A stretch of DNA of 64,000 bases, from NCBI GenBank assembly GCA_038503065.1, contig JBCAMK010000004.1, positions 2,183,001 to 2,247,000 on the forward strand. The letters run 5' to 3'. The position numbers were made by a program, and so were the translations under genes. The first letter of the stretch is position 1. The number at the start of each line of letters is the position of its first letter. This document shows, in pieces, positions 33,088 to 44,237 of this stretch. The stretch comes from Paragyromitra xinjiangensis. Its lineage: Eukaryota; Ascomycota; Pezizomycetes; Pezizales; Discinaceae. The notes below the pieces were generated by a model. The model was not told the origin of the DNA. It was given only the letters and a program-made list of their open reading frames with translations, and did not search any database.

Positions 33088-34070
33088 GATTGCGGGGTGG
33101 TGGTGGGGTTATGAGGGGTCGAGATAAGGCGGGGAGGTGATAAGATCGTTTAGTTGTTCGGTGAGAAAATTCCTGCAATATCACTGGATAGAGTAAGATC
33201 TCTTTTAACGTTTGGGGGTGTAACTGCAGCGAATTCTCGATGTCTTGAGTGGTGTTGGAACTTCCAGGTGTGGAGAAGTGGTGAAGGAAAAAAGAAACCG
33301 AAAGTAGTGAATCATCGCGAGCTGACTCAGCCACCACAGTGACTAATATAGAAAGAGTTTTGAGAAACCCTAACCCGTTCTATGTGGATTCTCAAAACTT
33401 AATCTTGACCTCATCCGAGTCGATTTCCTGCTGCTCAGCGTCACGATCCGCTGGGAAGATCAAACTTTGGGATGAAGGTGGAATAGCTTTATCTCGAGCC
33501 AAACTACCCTTCCTGATCCTAATCAAAATTTCCTCTTTCCTGCTGCACCGAATATCACTCGAGGCGAGTTCCCAGTCCTAGATTCCCAGACCCAGTTCCC
33601 CTTCTTCTCCTGACATAATATGATAGCCAAAGACCAAAATCTCCACCCATTGAAGTGAAAGATCGGAGTTGACCAAAGTTCTTTGTGGTTGCCAACGCCA
33701 CGATTCCCAGGCTTCGTTGCAACAGCTTTCAAGCGCTACCATACGAGAGAGCTCGAGTGAGATTCGTCAAGGCAACTTGCTTTCAATTTCCTACCTGCAG
33801 ATCAGTTCCACACCTTCGTTTCCAATTGCCGGCAGTTTATCACCCTCCCCACAAACCCATAAGGGTTAGGGCTGTGCGGCTCCCCACTTGCCTTATCCAG
33901 CTAGCGCTGCAACCCCTCGGTTAGCGTTAGTCTTATTTTCACGTCAATTTTTTTCTTGCAGCTGCACGACATCGTGAGGGTTTCTTGAAAGCCACACATA
34001 GCAACTCCAATCCCCTCCCCCTCCACTTTATATATAACCTTACTAGTAGTGCACCTCTGCACTCCACCAT
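33088..34070. promoter_or_regulatory. Divergent promoter region of eIF2-gamma and MPP10
   Basis: 983 bases between two divergent genes. A TATATATAA string lies about 40 bases before the first MPP10 ATG. The frames at 33339..33924 have no domain features. No other element seen. Confidence 0.5.
34029..34037 (+). promoter_or_regulatory. TATA-like box near the MPP10 start
   Basis: TATATATAA, 34 bases before the ATG at 34071 and 106 bases before the next in-frame ATG at 34143. If used as a TATA box, transcription would start close to or after the first ATG, favouring the second. Confidence 0.35.
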
Positions 34071-36188
34071 ATGGCCGGATCCCTCACTTCAGATTCTTCA
34101 CGTACCCTCTCCCTGTCCGCCGAAAACACAAGAAAATCTACCATGAGCGGCGGTCCGTCCCCGCTGCTGCTCCAGGCGTTGTCAGCGAACCCACATGAGT
34201 TCCTGATTCCCGCACCGAGGCTACATAATGCAGCGTTGAGCATGGCGAAGCAGTATCTAGACCCGTTGGCGGCGGTTTTCGCGAAGGGAGGCGTGAAAAA
34301 GAGTGAGGTGCTAGAGAAGATTTACCTTGATGGGTTTGATGTTGATCAAGTATGGGAGCAGGTGAGGATTGTTGTGGATGCGGTTGAAGGTGGAGTGGGG
34401 GAAAGGAAGGCGATTGGGCCAAGTGATAGCGGAATTGCGACGAATGGGAAAAAGAGAAAGGCAGTGCAGTTTGAAGAAGAGGATGTGAGTGGGGGCGAAA
34501 GCGAGAGCGATGATGAAGGCTCAATTGATTACGAGGAGGTACCAGAAGATGAATTGGACGAGGAATCACCGGATAGTGATGATGAAGAAGAAGATGAGAT
34601 GATGGATGATGATGATGGCGGTGTTAAGTTCCTTGATGATCCCGACGCGATGGAAGTTGGCTCTGAAAAGGAAGACGAGGAAGAGGATGGGGAAACAGAA
34701 GAATACAAAGAAGACGTTCATGGCTTGAATGATGGTTTCTTCTCCATTGATGACTTCAACCGCCAAACTGAATTCCTGGAGCTCCAAGACATGCGTGGCG
34801 GCGAAGACAATTCCGATGATGAAGAAGACGGCATCGACTACAACGCTGACCCAAGCGCACCTGAAGGCGAAGCTTCCGACGAAGAAGAAATACCCCTAAA
34901 AGAAAAACCCTCCAAAAAAGACGACTACGAGGAGGATTCCGACGAAGAGTTGGATGAGGATCATGACAACGCCAATGACCTTATGTACGAAGACTTCTTC
35001 GCCCCTCCCCCTCGAAAGTCATCTGGAAAGAACCGCGCTCCGCGAGAAAAGAAACCCTGGAAACAAGCTCTCGGCCGAAAATCCTCAGGAGACGACGATG
35101 AAGAATTCACAGCTATCGAATCCGACATGGCCCGTGTCCGCCGTGACCTTTTTGATGACGATGCATCTTCCCACGAGTCCGACATTGACATGGATGGCGA
35201 CCCCTCCGACCCCCTCAACAGGCGCAGCGCCCACGAGAAACGTCAAGCTGCACTAACCGAACAAATCCGTGCTCTCGAGGCTGCCAACGTTGCTAAACGC
35301 GAATGGACCCTCTCCGGTGAAGCCCGCGCCAACAGCCGACCCGTCAACTCGCTCCTCGAAGAAGACCTCGACTTCGAGCGTGCTGGCAAGCCCGTCCCTG
35401 TCATAACCCAAGAGGTTACCGAAGGCCTCGAGGATATGATTAAGCGCCGCATCCTTGCAGCCGAATTTGACGAGGTGGTACGGCGTCGCCCAGATGAAGT
35501 GACAAATGTCCGCCGAGGCCGAGTCGAACTGGACGATTCAAAGCCGACCGACTCTCTAGCAGAGATCTACGAGAAGGAGCACCTAAGAGCTATCGACCCA
35601 GAGAACAACCTGACTGCAAAGGACGAAAAGTTAGCGAAGGAGCATACAGAGATTGAAGAGCTGTTTGCGGATGTAAGCAGGAAATTGGATGCGTTAACGA
35701 GCTGGCATTATACTCCGAAGCCACCAAAACCATCATTGAGTATTGTGGCGGATGTCGCGGCGATTAGCATGGAGGAAGCGCAACCGACTGCTGCTGGTGG
35801 TGGAACGCTGGCTGCCAATATCTCTATGCTAGCACCACAGGAGGTGTATGCGCCGACAAAGGGTAAAGCGCAGCTGCCGATCGGCGGCGGGTCAGGCAGG
35901 GAAATTGTGACGAAGGGAGGTGCGGCAGTGAGCACAAGAGAGATGACAAGAGACGAGAAGCAAAGAAGAAGGCGTAGAGAAAAGGCGAAGATTAAGAAGA
36001 AGAATACTGCGGAGGGGAATAAGGGTGGCACAAACGTGAAAGAGGGAAGTAAAAAGGAGGTTATGCAGGAACTTAGGAGAGGCGGGGTTAAAGTTATTGG
36101 AAAGGGCGGCGAGACTAGGAATGTGGATGGAGGGTTGGTGAAAGACAAGAGTAAAGGCAGGGGTGGAAGCAGCGGGTTGAAGTTGTAG
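34071..36188 (+). CDS. MPP10: U3 small nucleolar ribonucleoprotein MPP10
   Basis: MPP10 forms a complex with IMP3 and IMP4 in the U3 snoRNP of the small-subunit processome, where 18S rRNA is released. Single exon, 705 residues from the first ATG. The second in-frame ATG at 34143 (MSGGPSP) is a likely true start, since the first 24 residues look like leader. The diagnostic blocks are LEKIYLDGFDVDQVWEQV, long acidic Glu/Asp stretches (about 165-325), LMYEDFFAPP, and the C-terminal part DLDFERAGKPVPVITQEVTEGLEDMIKRRI. The block EKLAKEHTEIEELFADVSRKLDALTSWHYTPKP is the strongest mark. The C-terminus is basic (RRRRREKAKIKKKN). Confidence 0.94.
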   Translation: MAGSLTSDSSRTLSLSAENTRKSTMSGGPSPLLLQALSANPHEFLIPAPRLHNAALSMAKQYLDPLAAVFAKGGVKKSEVLEKIYLDGFDVDQVWEQVRIVVDAVEGGVGERKAIGPSDSGIATNGKKRKAVQFEEEDVSGGESESDDEGSIDYEEVPEDELDEESPDSDDEEEDEMMDDDDGGVKFLDDPDAMEVGSEKEDEEEDGETEEYKEDVHGLNDGFFSIDDFNRQTEFLELQDMRGGEDNSDDEEDGIDYNADPSAPEGEASDEEEIPLKEKPSKKDDYEEDSDEELDEDHDNANDLMYEDFFAPPPRKSSGKNRAPREKKPWKQALGRKSSGDDDEEFTAIESDMARVRRDLFDDDASSHESDIDMDGDPSDPLNRRSAHEKRQAALTEQIRALEAANVAKREWTLSGEARANSRPVNSLLEEDLDFERAGKPVPVITQEVTEGLEDMIKRRILAAEFDEVVRRRPDEVTNVRRGRVELDDSKPTDSLAEIYEKEHLRAIDPENNLTAKDEKLAKEHTEIEELFADVSRKLDALTSWHYTPKPPKPSLSIVADVAAISMEEAQPTAAGGGTLAANISMLAPQEVYAPTKGKAQLPIGGGSGREIVTKGGAAVSTREMTRDEKQRRRRREKAKIKKKNTAEGNKGGTNVKEGSKKEVMQELRRGGVKVIGKGGETRNVDGGLVKDKSKGRGGSSGLKL

Positions 36189-38021
36189 TTGGTGAATTAT
36201 GTTCCTTTTGTTTCTCTGTTCTCCTGCTACCGACTCATAGTTCCAATCATTCGATGGCTTCCTATTGTAATATATTTTTTCGTTAAGGATTCGAGATATC
36301 CTGTTTTAGGGGTGTTAGGGAAAAGTTATTGATAAAAGCGAGCTATGTGCATTTCTAATCACAGATCATCACTCGGTGAAATTGAGCCATGTGGGAACGT
36401 TCCTGTTAGTAGTAGTAGTAGTAGTAGTATATCCATTTACATACCCAACCCATCGGGTTATGACGAGAACGTTCCTGTTAATTGATTAATTGATTTATGC
36501 ATTAAGTACCGGAAGAGATGATATTTACCCATCACATTTTTATGTAGGTAGGACCAAATGATTACAAAGACCCCAAGCGTCCTTTCTTTTAGCCCATAGA
36601 ATTACCACGCTGTCTCCAACCCACTCGAAAAAGATCTTGGTACGAGGTGATCCTAAGCTAAGAGCGTAAAAATTCACTCCCTCCTTTTCCTATTTCTATC
36701 ATCTATTCTCCCATCCTCCCTCTCCTACTAAAACCTTCTCCCGAGCACCTGTATCTCTCCTCTTTCGGAAAGGTATTATTTTGGAATATATAGGTGATGG
36801 TATTGGTGGGTAAAGTCACGGGAAAGGCATCATATTTCCCCAATTACACATTGCTCGATACTTTTCCCATACAGATAGTTTATGGAGAAATGATGCCTTT
36901 CCTTGATGCCTTGACGCATCTCCTCGAAGCGTAGAGTTTTTTCTATCAAACTCTCTAGCTATCTCCCTAGAATCTCTTGAAAAATTTCGTGTGCTCTAGC
37001 AGATATTTATTAGGTACTCGGATCTACGGATGAACAACTTGATAGACCATTGTCATAATCGTAACATAAAAGAGCGATAGAGCCAGCGAAAATGCCCGAC
37101 CACAATGAATCGTAACTAGGGGGGATAGAGGAGTTTGTGGTGATCAAGCTTGATCGGAAGGGATATGATTGAAATGTTTGCTTGTAGGCGCACGTGGCGA
37201 TATTAGCTACGATGATAGAGGAAAGTGTGATGGGTAGGTCCAGATGCTTCCACTATACAGGCAATGCGTGCCAATAACAGGAGGGGAGATGTCGAATACT
37301 TCTTTTTATTTCCGTTAGATGCGACTATAGGTATGATGTCAATGTGAGGTAAACTCCAAACTCCAAACACCAAATAGAAGGAGCTCTCTGCTGCCTACGA
37401 CCTTCAAAACGCAAACTAGCACCCTAGGATACACCTAGCAAACTAATTGCACGCCGTACGCCACACGCAGTATAACCTATGCCAATGGATATTCAAGGTG
37501 TTTTAAACCCTCAGGCTAGCGGTGGATCCAATGCAAGTACTACAGATGCAGGGGGTGGATGTGCAGAGAGCACGGTACAGGGAGTGCAGTTGAGAAACGA
37601 AAAAGAGGAGCAACTTTGGAGGCTGGGAGGATAGGGTACTCGCCAAGCAGGCGTGGATCGACGACCGATGGAGAGAGCTGTCTGAACACCCAAAGAAAAC
37701 AAGAGCAGACCGTTCATGGGCACCCTGTAGGGACAGGATCGATAATTAGCGTCTTTATGTTGTAATTTACATGAAAGTATTCCTCTAGTGTAGGAGGTTA
37801 TTGTGGGCGTTTTATAGAAGTACTGCAATAAGATACGAATCCATGTCAACTATCCTAGAGATCTCTTGGTAACCCTTCCTGCAGCTGACCGTCCACTGTG
37901 AAACAAAGCTGGAGCTTTTGTTCCACCACAAATTATCATATGCCCTAGAGAAATTTACGAATGCAAGTGGCTATCTATATTTCTCTAAACAGAAAGGTAA
38001 AAAAAGATTAGGTAAAATAAG
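36189..38021. other. 1.8-kb gap holding retroposon copy 2
   Basis: 3' flank of MPP10, retroposon copy 2 at 36395..36480, and an inverted repeat (GGAAAGGCATCAT at 36822 and its complement near 36891). The overlapping frames at 37511..37849 (-) and 37559..37765 (+) show no domain. Confidence 0.5.
36395..36480 (-). mobile_element. 5'-truncated retroposon with (CTA)n tail and 14-bp target-site duplication (copy 2)
   Basis: The 14-mer GAACGTTCCTGTTA occurs at 36395..36408 and 36467..36480. The 58 bases between them are, in reverse complement, ...CATAACCCGATGGGTTGGGTATG... ending in (CTA)n. They match the insert of copy 1 (15494..15556) nearly base for base. The flanking duplications of the two copies differ, so these are independent insertions of one element. 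Confidence 0.8.
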
Positions 38022-38808
38022 TTACCGCGGTATCCGGGAATTTTCACTCTCACTTTCACTCTCACTGCCATTTCTAGTCCGTAGCTCCTGCTCCTCCCCC
38101 ACTTGATCATCTTCAGGTTCTTCCGTACCAATGGGTGCATAAGCTGGACCCGCAGCAGCTGGGGTTTTTGCTACCCCGTCATCCCGCATTCCAATAACCA
38201 CGTTACCAGCTACCAGTAGACCCGCCCCTAACCACCAAGTACCAGGGAGGGACTCGGAAAAAACCATCCAACCAAGAATAGCAGTGATCTAGTCTCGTTA
38301 TCAGCTTCCGAGAGTTTGACAGTAAGGAGTGACAGACCATGAAGTTTGCAGAAGTGTTAATGATGCTGACTTTGGTTGCAGACGAACCCTTAGCTAATGC
38401 AGCTATAGTACAGACCGATCTGTTAATATCAAGCTGCTGCTTCCCAGATATAGTTGAGTGGGCAAACCTGTAAACAATCCCCACATCTTCAACCGGAACT
38501 AAGTCAGTACAAGCTAACAAACGTCATAAGCCCAAGGGAAAACTCACAATAGCATTAAAAAGCAAATTGAGGGCAAAGAAAAGCTAGAACTTCTTATCAA
38601 TAATATGCAATAGAGCCCAAGGGGCTTTGGAACGCGTTACCCCTCTGACAAGGTAATCGATAACCTTGGAGTCTGGTGGCAGAGAGAATAATCCCGCAAT
38701 TGCAGAAGAAAGGGAAGAAGTGAGGGTAGTAGTAACAAGCTTTGCAAAAAGGCCGTTTAGGCCGGCTGCGAGACCGCTGCCGATAGCGAGATATATCCAG
38801 TTGGCCAT
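38022..38808 (-). CDS. TMEM42-like / EamA-type small membrane protein
   Basis: Five exons on the minus strand (38808..38641, 38583..38548, 38486..38468, 38402..38338, 38288..38022) give 184 residues. Hydrophobic segments are WIYLAIGSGLAAGLNGLFAKL, LFFALNLLFNAIMWGLF, the INTSANFMITAILGWMVF stretch and TWWLGAGLLVAGNVVIGM. These make one EamA-like half of the drug/metabolite transporter fold, as in TMEM42. The C-terminal 50 residues are polar and end in a Ser-Glu repeat. The TAG at 38584..38586 lies at the end of intron 1 and is not a nonsense codon. Substrate and membrane are unknown. The gene is divergent from HUB1 with 185 bases between the starts. Confidence 0.78.
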
Positions 38809-38993
38809 AGTTGGTGATGCTGCAGGAGTTTCGTGGAGTTAGGGTTTAGCGTGTCACGTAACCGTTAGCGTATCCGTTGAGCCTCAGGCCCGACGCCAAG
38901 CGCGTGGCGTTCATTCAGCCTCGTGTCAGTCAACCCGTCATCGCAATCCCACTTCTCGTCACCTCAGAGTATACCCCACCATCAAAAGACACC
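38809..38993. promoter_or_regulatory. Bidirectional 185-bp promoter of the TMEM42-like gene and HUB1
   Basis: Start codons of two divergent genes lie only 185 bases apart, so the core promoters must overlap or abut. No TATA box is evident. Confidence 0.6.
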
Positions 38994-39389
38994 ATGATCG
39001 AAGTTATCTGGTATGTTTTTGCTCCCATCCCTTTCTCATGCTTTTACTGACATTATTTCCCCAGTAACGACCGTCTCGGCAAAAAGGTCCGCGTCAAGTG
39101 TGACCCAGATGATACCATCGGCGATTTTAAGAAGCTTGTCGCAGCTCAGATCGGAACTGCTGCAGAGAAAGTGGGCACATTATCTCTACTAGGAAGCAAG
39201 TTGAAATGAGACTAACGGGCGTCGACTTGACAGATCGTTCTCAAGAAGTGGTATACCACTTACAAAGATCATATCACACTGGGCGACTATGAAATCGGGA
39301 ATGGATCTTCTTTGGAAATGTATGCTTTTAGCTACCTTATTAGTTGACTATAAAAATCTAACGCTCCTATCTCTAGGTACTACAATTAA
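38994..39389 (+). CDS. HUB1: Ubiquitin-like modifier HUB1/UBL5
   Basis: HUB1 is a ubiquitin fold protein that binds spliceosomal proteins (Snu66 HIND elements, Prp38) without conjugation and affects use of weak 5' splice sites. Four exons: 38994..39010, 39065..39170, 39234..39319 and 39377..39389, giving exactly 73 residues, the usual length. The sequence [18 protein letters not shown], then [16 protein letters not shown] and [21 protein letters not shown], is nearly invariant across eukaryotes. D22, which contacts HIND, is present. The C-terminus is Tyr-Tyr-Asn without a Gly-Gly, as in the family. The last exon adds only four codons. Confidence 0.96.
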
Positions 39390-42387
39390 GCGGGGCTCCG
39401 AGGGCTGCACGAGTAGTTCCAACATCACCACGGGATGTTGCCGATCGCCGTCCAACAGGAAGTTGCCCGTCGGAGCAGAAAGTAAAATGGGACTTGAAGT
39501 TAGTTTATGTGGGAGTTAGATTCTTTAGTGGCGGTCTTTTTTTTTGCTAGGTGTTTTCTCTGGGAATGCAGAAATACAGATTTCTGCTTTAATTCATTCT
39601 CTTGGTATTATCTCAAACATTTCCATCAGTCTCAAACACTTTAGAAGTGATCATGGTAATCATGCGGTAGGCATTTTATCAAACTTTGAATGCGAACTCA
39701 TGAGATTGAAAGCTCCGTAGGAGCCTCGTTATCTATCCTATATCCAAACCTGATAGTATCCCTGAACAAACATGCCAACAATGTCTCTACCACGAAATCT
39801 CAACAAGTTTGTTACCTACTAGCTTTATATTTCCCCCACTACAGCGGAGGGCCCATCCCTCAAACCTCAGACATTAATCCACTGTTAAGGCCCCCCATTT
39901 ATATTCCTTCCACACACTCCAGTGGTGCTACACCTATCAATATTGGACGCCGAAGTACTTCCATAGTACCCGATTCCGAAAATTCACATAAAAAGAAAAT
40001 CATTCTACTCTCACAACCAACCGTATACGTAGGCTCCATATCCCCGACCATTTACATGAGAAATAAAATCACCCCGAGAAAACTGTATTTCCCAATATCT
40101 ATCTGTCTATCATGCTGACGTGGCGCGTTAAATCATGCAAGTACTTTGAAGAGCTTAATAAAGTACACCGCTATACGTATACGCAGCCATTATTCGGATT
40201 TAAGTGTTCAAAAAATGGCTATAGCATCAAAGATATTTATTCAGCTGAGATATTTTAAACCTCAGCCTTGCGAACTAGGGTTACACGAAATACAGTATAA
40301 TTTCCATCGGGTAGCTATAGCTATGTTCCCCGTCAAAATACTATTGTCCTACACATGTACATATCCACCCACAATAGGTGTTTACCCGGGCTTATGATTG
40401 ACAACTCGATATAACTTATGTGCAGGATCCTTAGGTTTGGCATCGAACGAGAGAGCGAACGTTGCATGTATTATCATCTTGTCTTGATGAATCATTACCC
40501 AATATAGCAACGTATGGAAAGTACGGCAAAATTCAACTCCAAGGAAAGGTTTGTGAAGGGAATTCGACATCCGTCATACTTGTGCACCACTGAAATATTC
40601 TATGTTCATGCGTTGCTAAACTGAAAAACCATCGCACAGGCCTTGATAGCACAACCTTTAACCTTATGGATGTATGTACTTCGGGGATCATACCCCCTAA
40701 GCCCTATCGTGCAAGAGTCAGTCCACCCACCGGAGAAACTTTCTTACAGAAGCTACCAATAGAAAACCCGGCATTGGATATCTTCCTCCATCCTACATCA
40801 CACAAGTACTACTATACACAACTTAGTTCTCGATTCCAGTTTACCCGACGCCCTATGGCATAATGGGTATTCCAAGAATCCCATACTACAGCTAATTTCA
40901 TGTCCACACGGACCAGCACAGCATGCACATACCCTAGGTCTGAGCTTTTTACAGTAGTAGCTAAGACATGCTTAATTATAAGCATGTCCTACTCTCGCTT
41001 TCTCCGATCCTCCAGTCACACTCAGGAATGAATCCGACAGTTCGGTCAGACATCTATCAAGACGCGGTAGAGTACGTATACCTTCATAATTGGTACGCCT
41101 ATCTATGGTAGGTGGGTTTGACCAAAGTTGAAGAAACGGAAGGAGCCTTACCCAGCCTGCAGATTAGCATATGACTGTCAATGATAGAACCTCCCAATAA
41201 ACTACCCCTTAGGCTGCTCAATTCTGATGGTGGCTAAATAATAGCCTCACAAAGTGCTCCGGGACTATTGCATCCGCAGGAGATAAGTATTCTCTAGACC
41301 TCTATAACAGAATAAAGGAAAAAAAAGCCAAGTTTCTCGCCAAGTAACTTGTTGAAGTGGCCTTATAGATTAGACCCTTGCAACAATAGCAACAAGGTAG
41401 CACAACAAGCAATTATGTTTACTTGAAGATTGAACACGTACAATACCCAGAGATCCACCCCAAGCCTTCGGAACGCCTAGCTTTCGGCAGTCAATTCAAT
41501 GCAGGTAGACCGCTGCAGGGTCCCGCTCCTATCAATATCGACGCAGTCTACCGGCTTATGTTGTATATCATGCATATGGGCAAGGGAAACTAGAGCCAAA
41601 TCCATTTGTGAGTTTCCAGAAGCAATGTCTCGTATCTCTTGGCTAAGCAGTCTACCCCCTTTTAGGGAAATGCCTCTTAAGCCACATGTCTCAAAAGGCA
41701 AAGTTAGGCTGAATGGTTGCACAAGACCATGATAACGGCAGTGCTACAACATCATGCAACCGAATTCTCAGAAACTTTAGCAGGAAACATATTCCCAAAA
41801 CGAACCGACTGGATTGATGCGATTGCTCTGTCGAATAGATTCCTAAAACTGCAAGTGAGCTGAATCTTTGCTTTGAAAAAACTGCCTCAGGATCATTTCT
41901 TGCGCGGAAGTTGCCGGCCCCTCTCCAACCTAATTTATGTTCTTGGTTGCACGTGCGCCCGTGTGTGGCCAGAAACTTGCTAATTTAGATATCCATCTTG
42001 GTAGGCTTTATGTGTTTATCGTTACACTTATGTTCATGGCCTTGGCGCTCGTGGGTATTACTGTGGCTTTGGTTTAGTTGAAAGAGTTCTCTTTCACGAT
42101 ATCCCTTTGTAGCTTTGCCCAGTGCACACATAACCGCCATAGTGGTATTGGCGAGGTTTTTTACGCCAATCCCACAACTAGGATCACGATGTCCATTGTT
42201 TTGTCAAGTGTCTGCGTGTCTTACCAGATAAAGGGATAAATAAAATATTCTCGATATTGACAAAGTATAAATACAGTAAGCAATCACCTCTATTCTAACC
42301 CATCATCCCGCACTTGAGAGAAACTCAACTCATCAAGACTCGACCTATAGCTACCAAAACCTCAAGAAACCAAAAGCAATCATAATC
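39390..42387. other. 3-kb gene-poor gap
   Basis: Short frames only (39690..40118 +, 40146..40397 +, 41477..41722 on both strands). None has a domain, signal peptide or clear splice structure. A TATAAATA box at 42266 belongs to the next gene. Confidence 0.45.
42266..42273 (+). promoter_or_regulatory. TATA box of the PAN-like gene
   Basis: TATAAATA, 122 bases before the ATG at 42388, followed by a leader rich in A and C, typical of fungal 5' untranslated regions. Confidence 0.55.
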
Positions 42388-43274
42388 ATGCAATTCAAAT
42401 TTGTTGCTACCTTCACCGGCTTCCTCCTGCTCTCCTTAGGGAGTTGCAACCCAGTTGATTTCACACCCGCGCCGACAATGGTATGCAACTCAGACAATGT
42501 TCTCCGAGCTCTGAGAAGATTCAGCTCTGAGGCGATCCCTTTCTGTAGCGACTATATTGGGCTTCCGAAAGAAACCGTTACTGTGGCCACTGTTACTCCA
42601 ACTGTGTAAATTCACCCCACAGAACGATTCCAAGAAATTTTGGTTTTCTAACTTACCTCTAGTACGGTTACCATCACCTCGTCCGTTCAAAACCCCATCG
42701 TTGATAAACGTGCAGCGGAAACCCTTATCGCACGAGACAGCGATGTGGTCTTTGGGTTAGCACCAGCAATCGTGGAGCGTGACGTTGCTCCACTTCCAAC
42801 ATACGTCTCCCAGTATCCCGCATCGCGTGTTTCGAGTGCTTGCTCATGCTTGACCATCCCCTTGGCCGTCCAATCGGTCACTTCTACAGCACCCGCTCAG
42901 GTATTATCCGTTATTTCATGTGCAGCTGAAGAAATGGAATATACTAACTTTTTACCAAGGTCACCACCGTCACCACAATTTTGCCTACAGATTTACGTGG
43001 AAGGTGCCAAACCACCTACAACACATACGGCAATGGCTCTGGAAATCGCGTGGACATTCTCTCCGCTAGCTCCGCATTTGATTGCTGCGATAAATGCCAG
43101 AGGAAAACCAATTGCGTGGCCAGTGCATACGTATCTGGTTACTGCCAACACTTAGTGAATGATTACCGTGTTGGTAGGGAGCCGATCACTGACAAATGTC
43201 CGTTGGGTGTTGAGAATTACCACTTCGGGCCTGCCTCGCCGGGTCTTGTTTATGCGGGACCTTGTGGAGTCTGA
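42388..43274 (+). CDS. Secreted protein with C-terminal apple/PAN-like domain
   Basis: Three exons, 42388..42605, 42663..42900 and 42960..43274, give 256 residues. A signal peptide (MQFKFVATFTGFLLLSLGSC) is followed by a region with repeated Thr-Val motifs and a Lys-Arg pair (VDKRAAE), a possible Kex2 cleavage site. There is also a short Cys motif (SSACSCLTIP). The last 85 residues contain six or more Cys in the order RGRC, FDCCDKCQRKTNCVASAYVSGYC, DKC, GPCG, like fungal apple/PAN-like domains that bind carbohydrate or protein. It is presumably extracellular. The open frame over exon 3 in another phase is a shadow; the phase-0 join gives the Cys-rich module. Confidence 0.75.
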
Positions 43275-44237
43275 TTTAAATCAGAGGTGAATATTTGAGG
43301 GAGGCGCTTGGTTATGTACGTAGTTGCGTTGCGTAGCTATGTAGTCTTATATGTGTACCTAGCCCCATATCGAAAGCTGTATGGGGCTAGGCACGAGACA
43401 AAGTAATGAATTATTTCTAATACTCAATTATGCCCGTGGTTTTGATGGGATTAATCTAGAGAGCTTAGTGCTGGGTAGTTGATATGTCGGTGATTTTTTT
43501 CTGGGTTTTGCGAGTGATAATCCATGTTGGTAATAATGTTGATTGATTGATTCATGAAGTGCATTTGCTAATAATGTACAAGAACTGTAAGTTTAAAACG
43601 ATTTATTCCCAAAGTACTTAGGGCTTCTCCCTTAATAGCAGCCAGCGATGAAAGATCTAAACACCAAAAAGTGGCCCTACCTATCGCCGCGGAACTCCAA
43701 CCATAACACCACTACACACTACCATCAAGCAAGAACCTCCAATGAAGAAAACCCCTTCTACCCGTCTATCTGCTTACGTCAACCCACATCTAGACTTCTC
43801 CAGACCGTGGCATGATTCCCCATAACAGCCATTATTAATTAAATATCGATATTTCCCAAAACGGACAAGATCAACATAATATTCCACCTTTCAGACATCC
43901 CCCTTTTCCGGTACCGATACGGGACGGGGAGTCGGGACCCACCCTTGCGTTTACCATAGCAACGAGCTTATCTCCTAGTTAACTGAAAGCTGTCCGCACC
44001 ATTTCACAGCTCAATCGCGTCGGTTGATTTCGAGCTCCTTTTTTTTCGTCCGCCGGGCATCTTTCTACTAGTAGTGTGTTCCTCCCTTAATGCTGTGTTA
44101 AAATCCTTCCTCTTGGAACTATATACTCGAGCATAGCTAACAAAGACAAAAAGCTATCAGGAGTTCTCATCCTAGTTCCACACCTCCCATTTCGAACTTT
44201 CACTACTCCAGTTTCAATCACTCGTTCACGCCAAGCT
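43275..44237. other. Intergenic gap, PAN-like gene to ankyrin gene
   Basis: Contains the hairpin at 43358..43391. The remainder is promoter sequence of the ankyrin gene with CT-rich tracts. No gene seen. Confidence 0.5.
43358..43391. repeat. 12-bp inverted repeat (hairpin) downstream of the PAN-like gene
   Basis: CCTAGCCCCATA and its perfect complement TATGGGGCTAGG are separated by 10 bases. The pairing extends three more bases with one mismatch. It lies 84 bases after the stop codon, so it is probably in the 3' untranslated region. Confidence 0.7.

Noticed and set aside
36822..36903. 13-base inverted repeat GGAAAGGCATCAT with a 56-base spacer
   Set aside because: Too short and without flanking duplication; not enough for a mobile element call.
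38584..38586. In-frame TAG in the TMEM42-like gene, at first taken for a nonsense mutation
   Set aside because: It is the end of a 57-base phase-0 intron; removing it joins LVRG to LFFALNLLFNAI as in homologues.
41477..41732. Overlapping 77-81-codon frames on both strands
   Set aside because: Neither strand has family features and the codon patterns mirror each other; cannot be supported.
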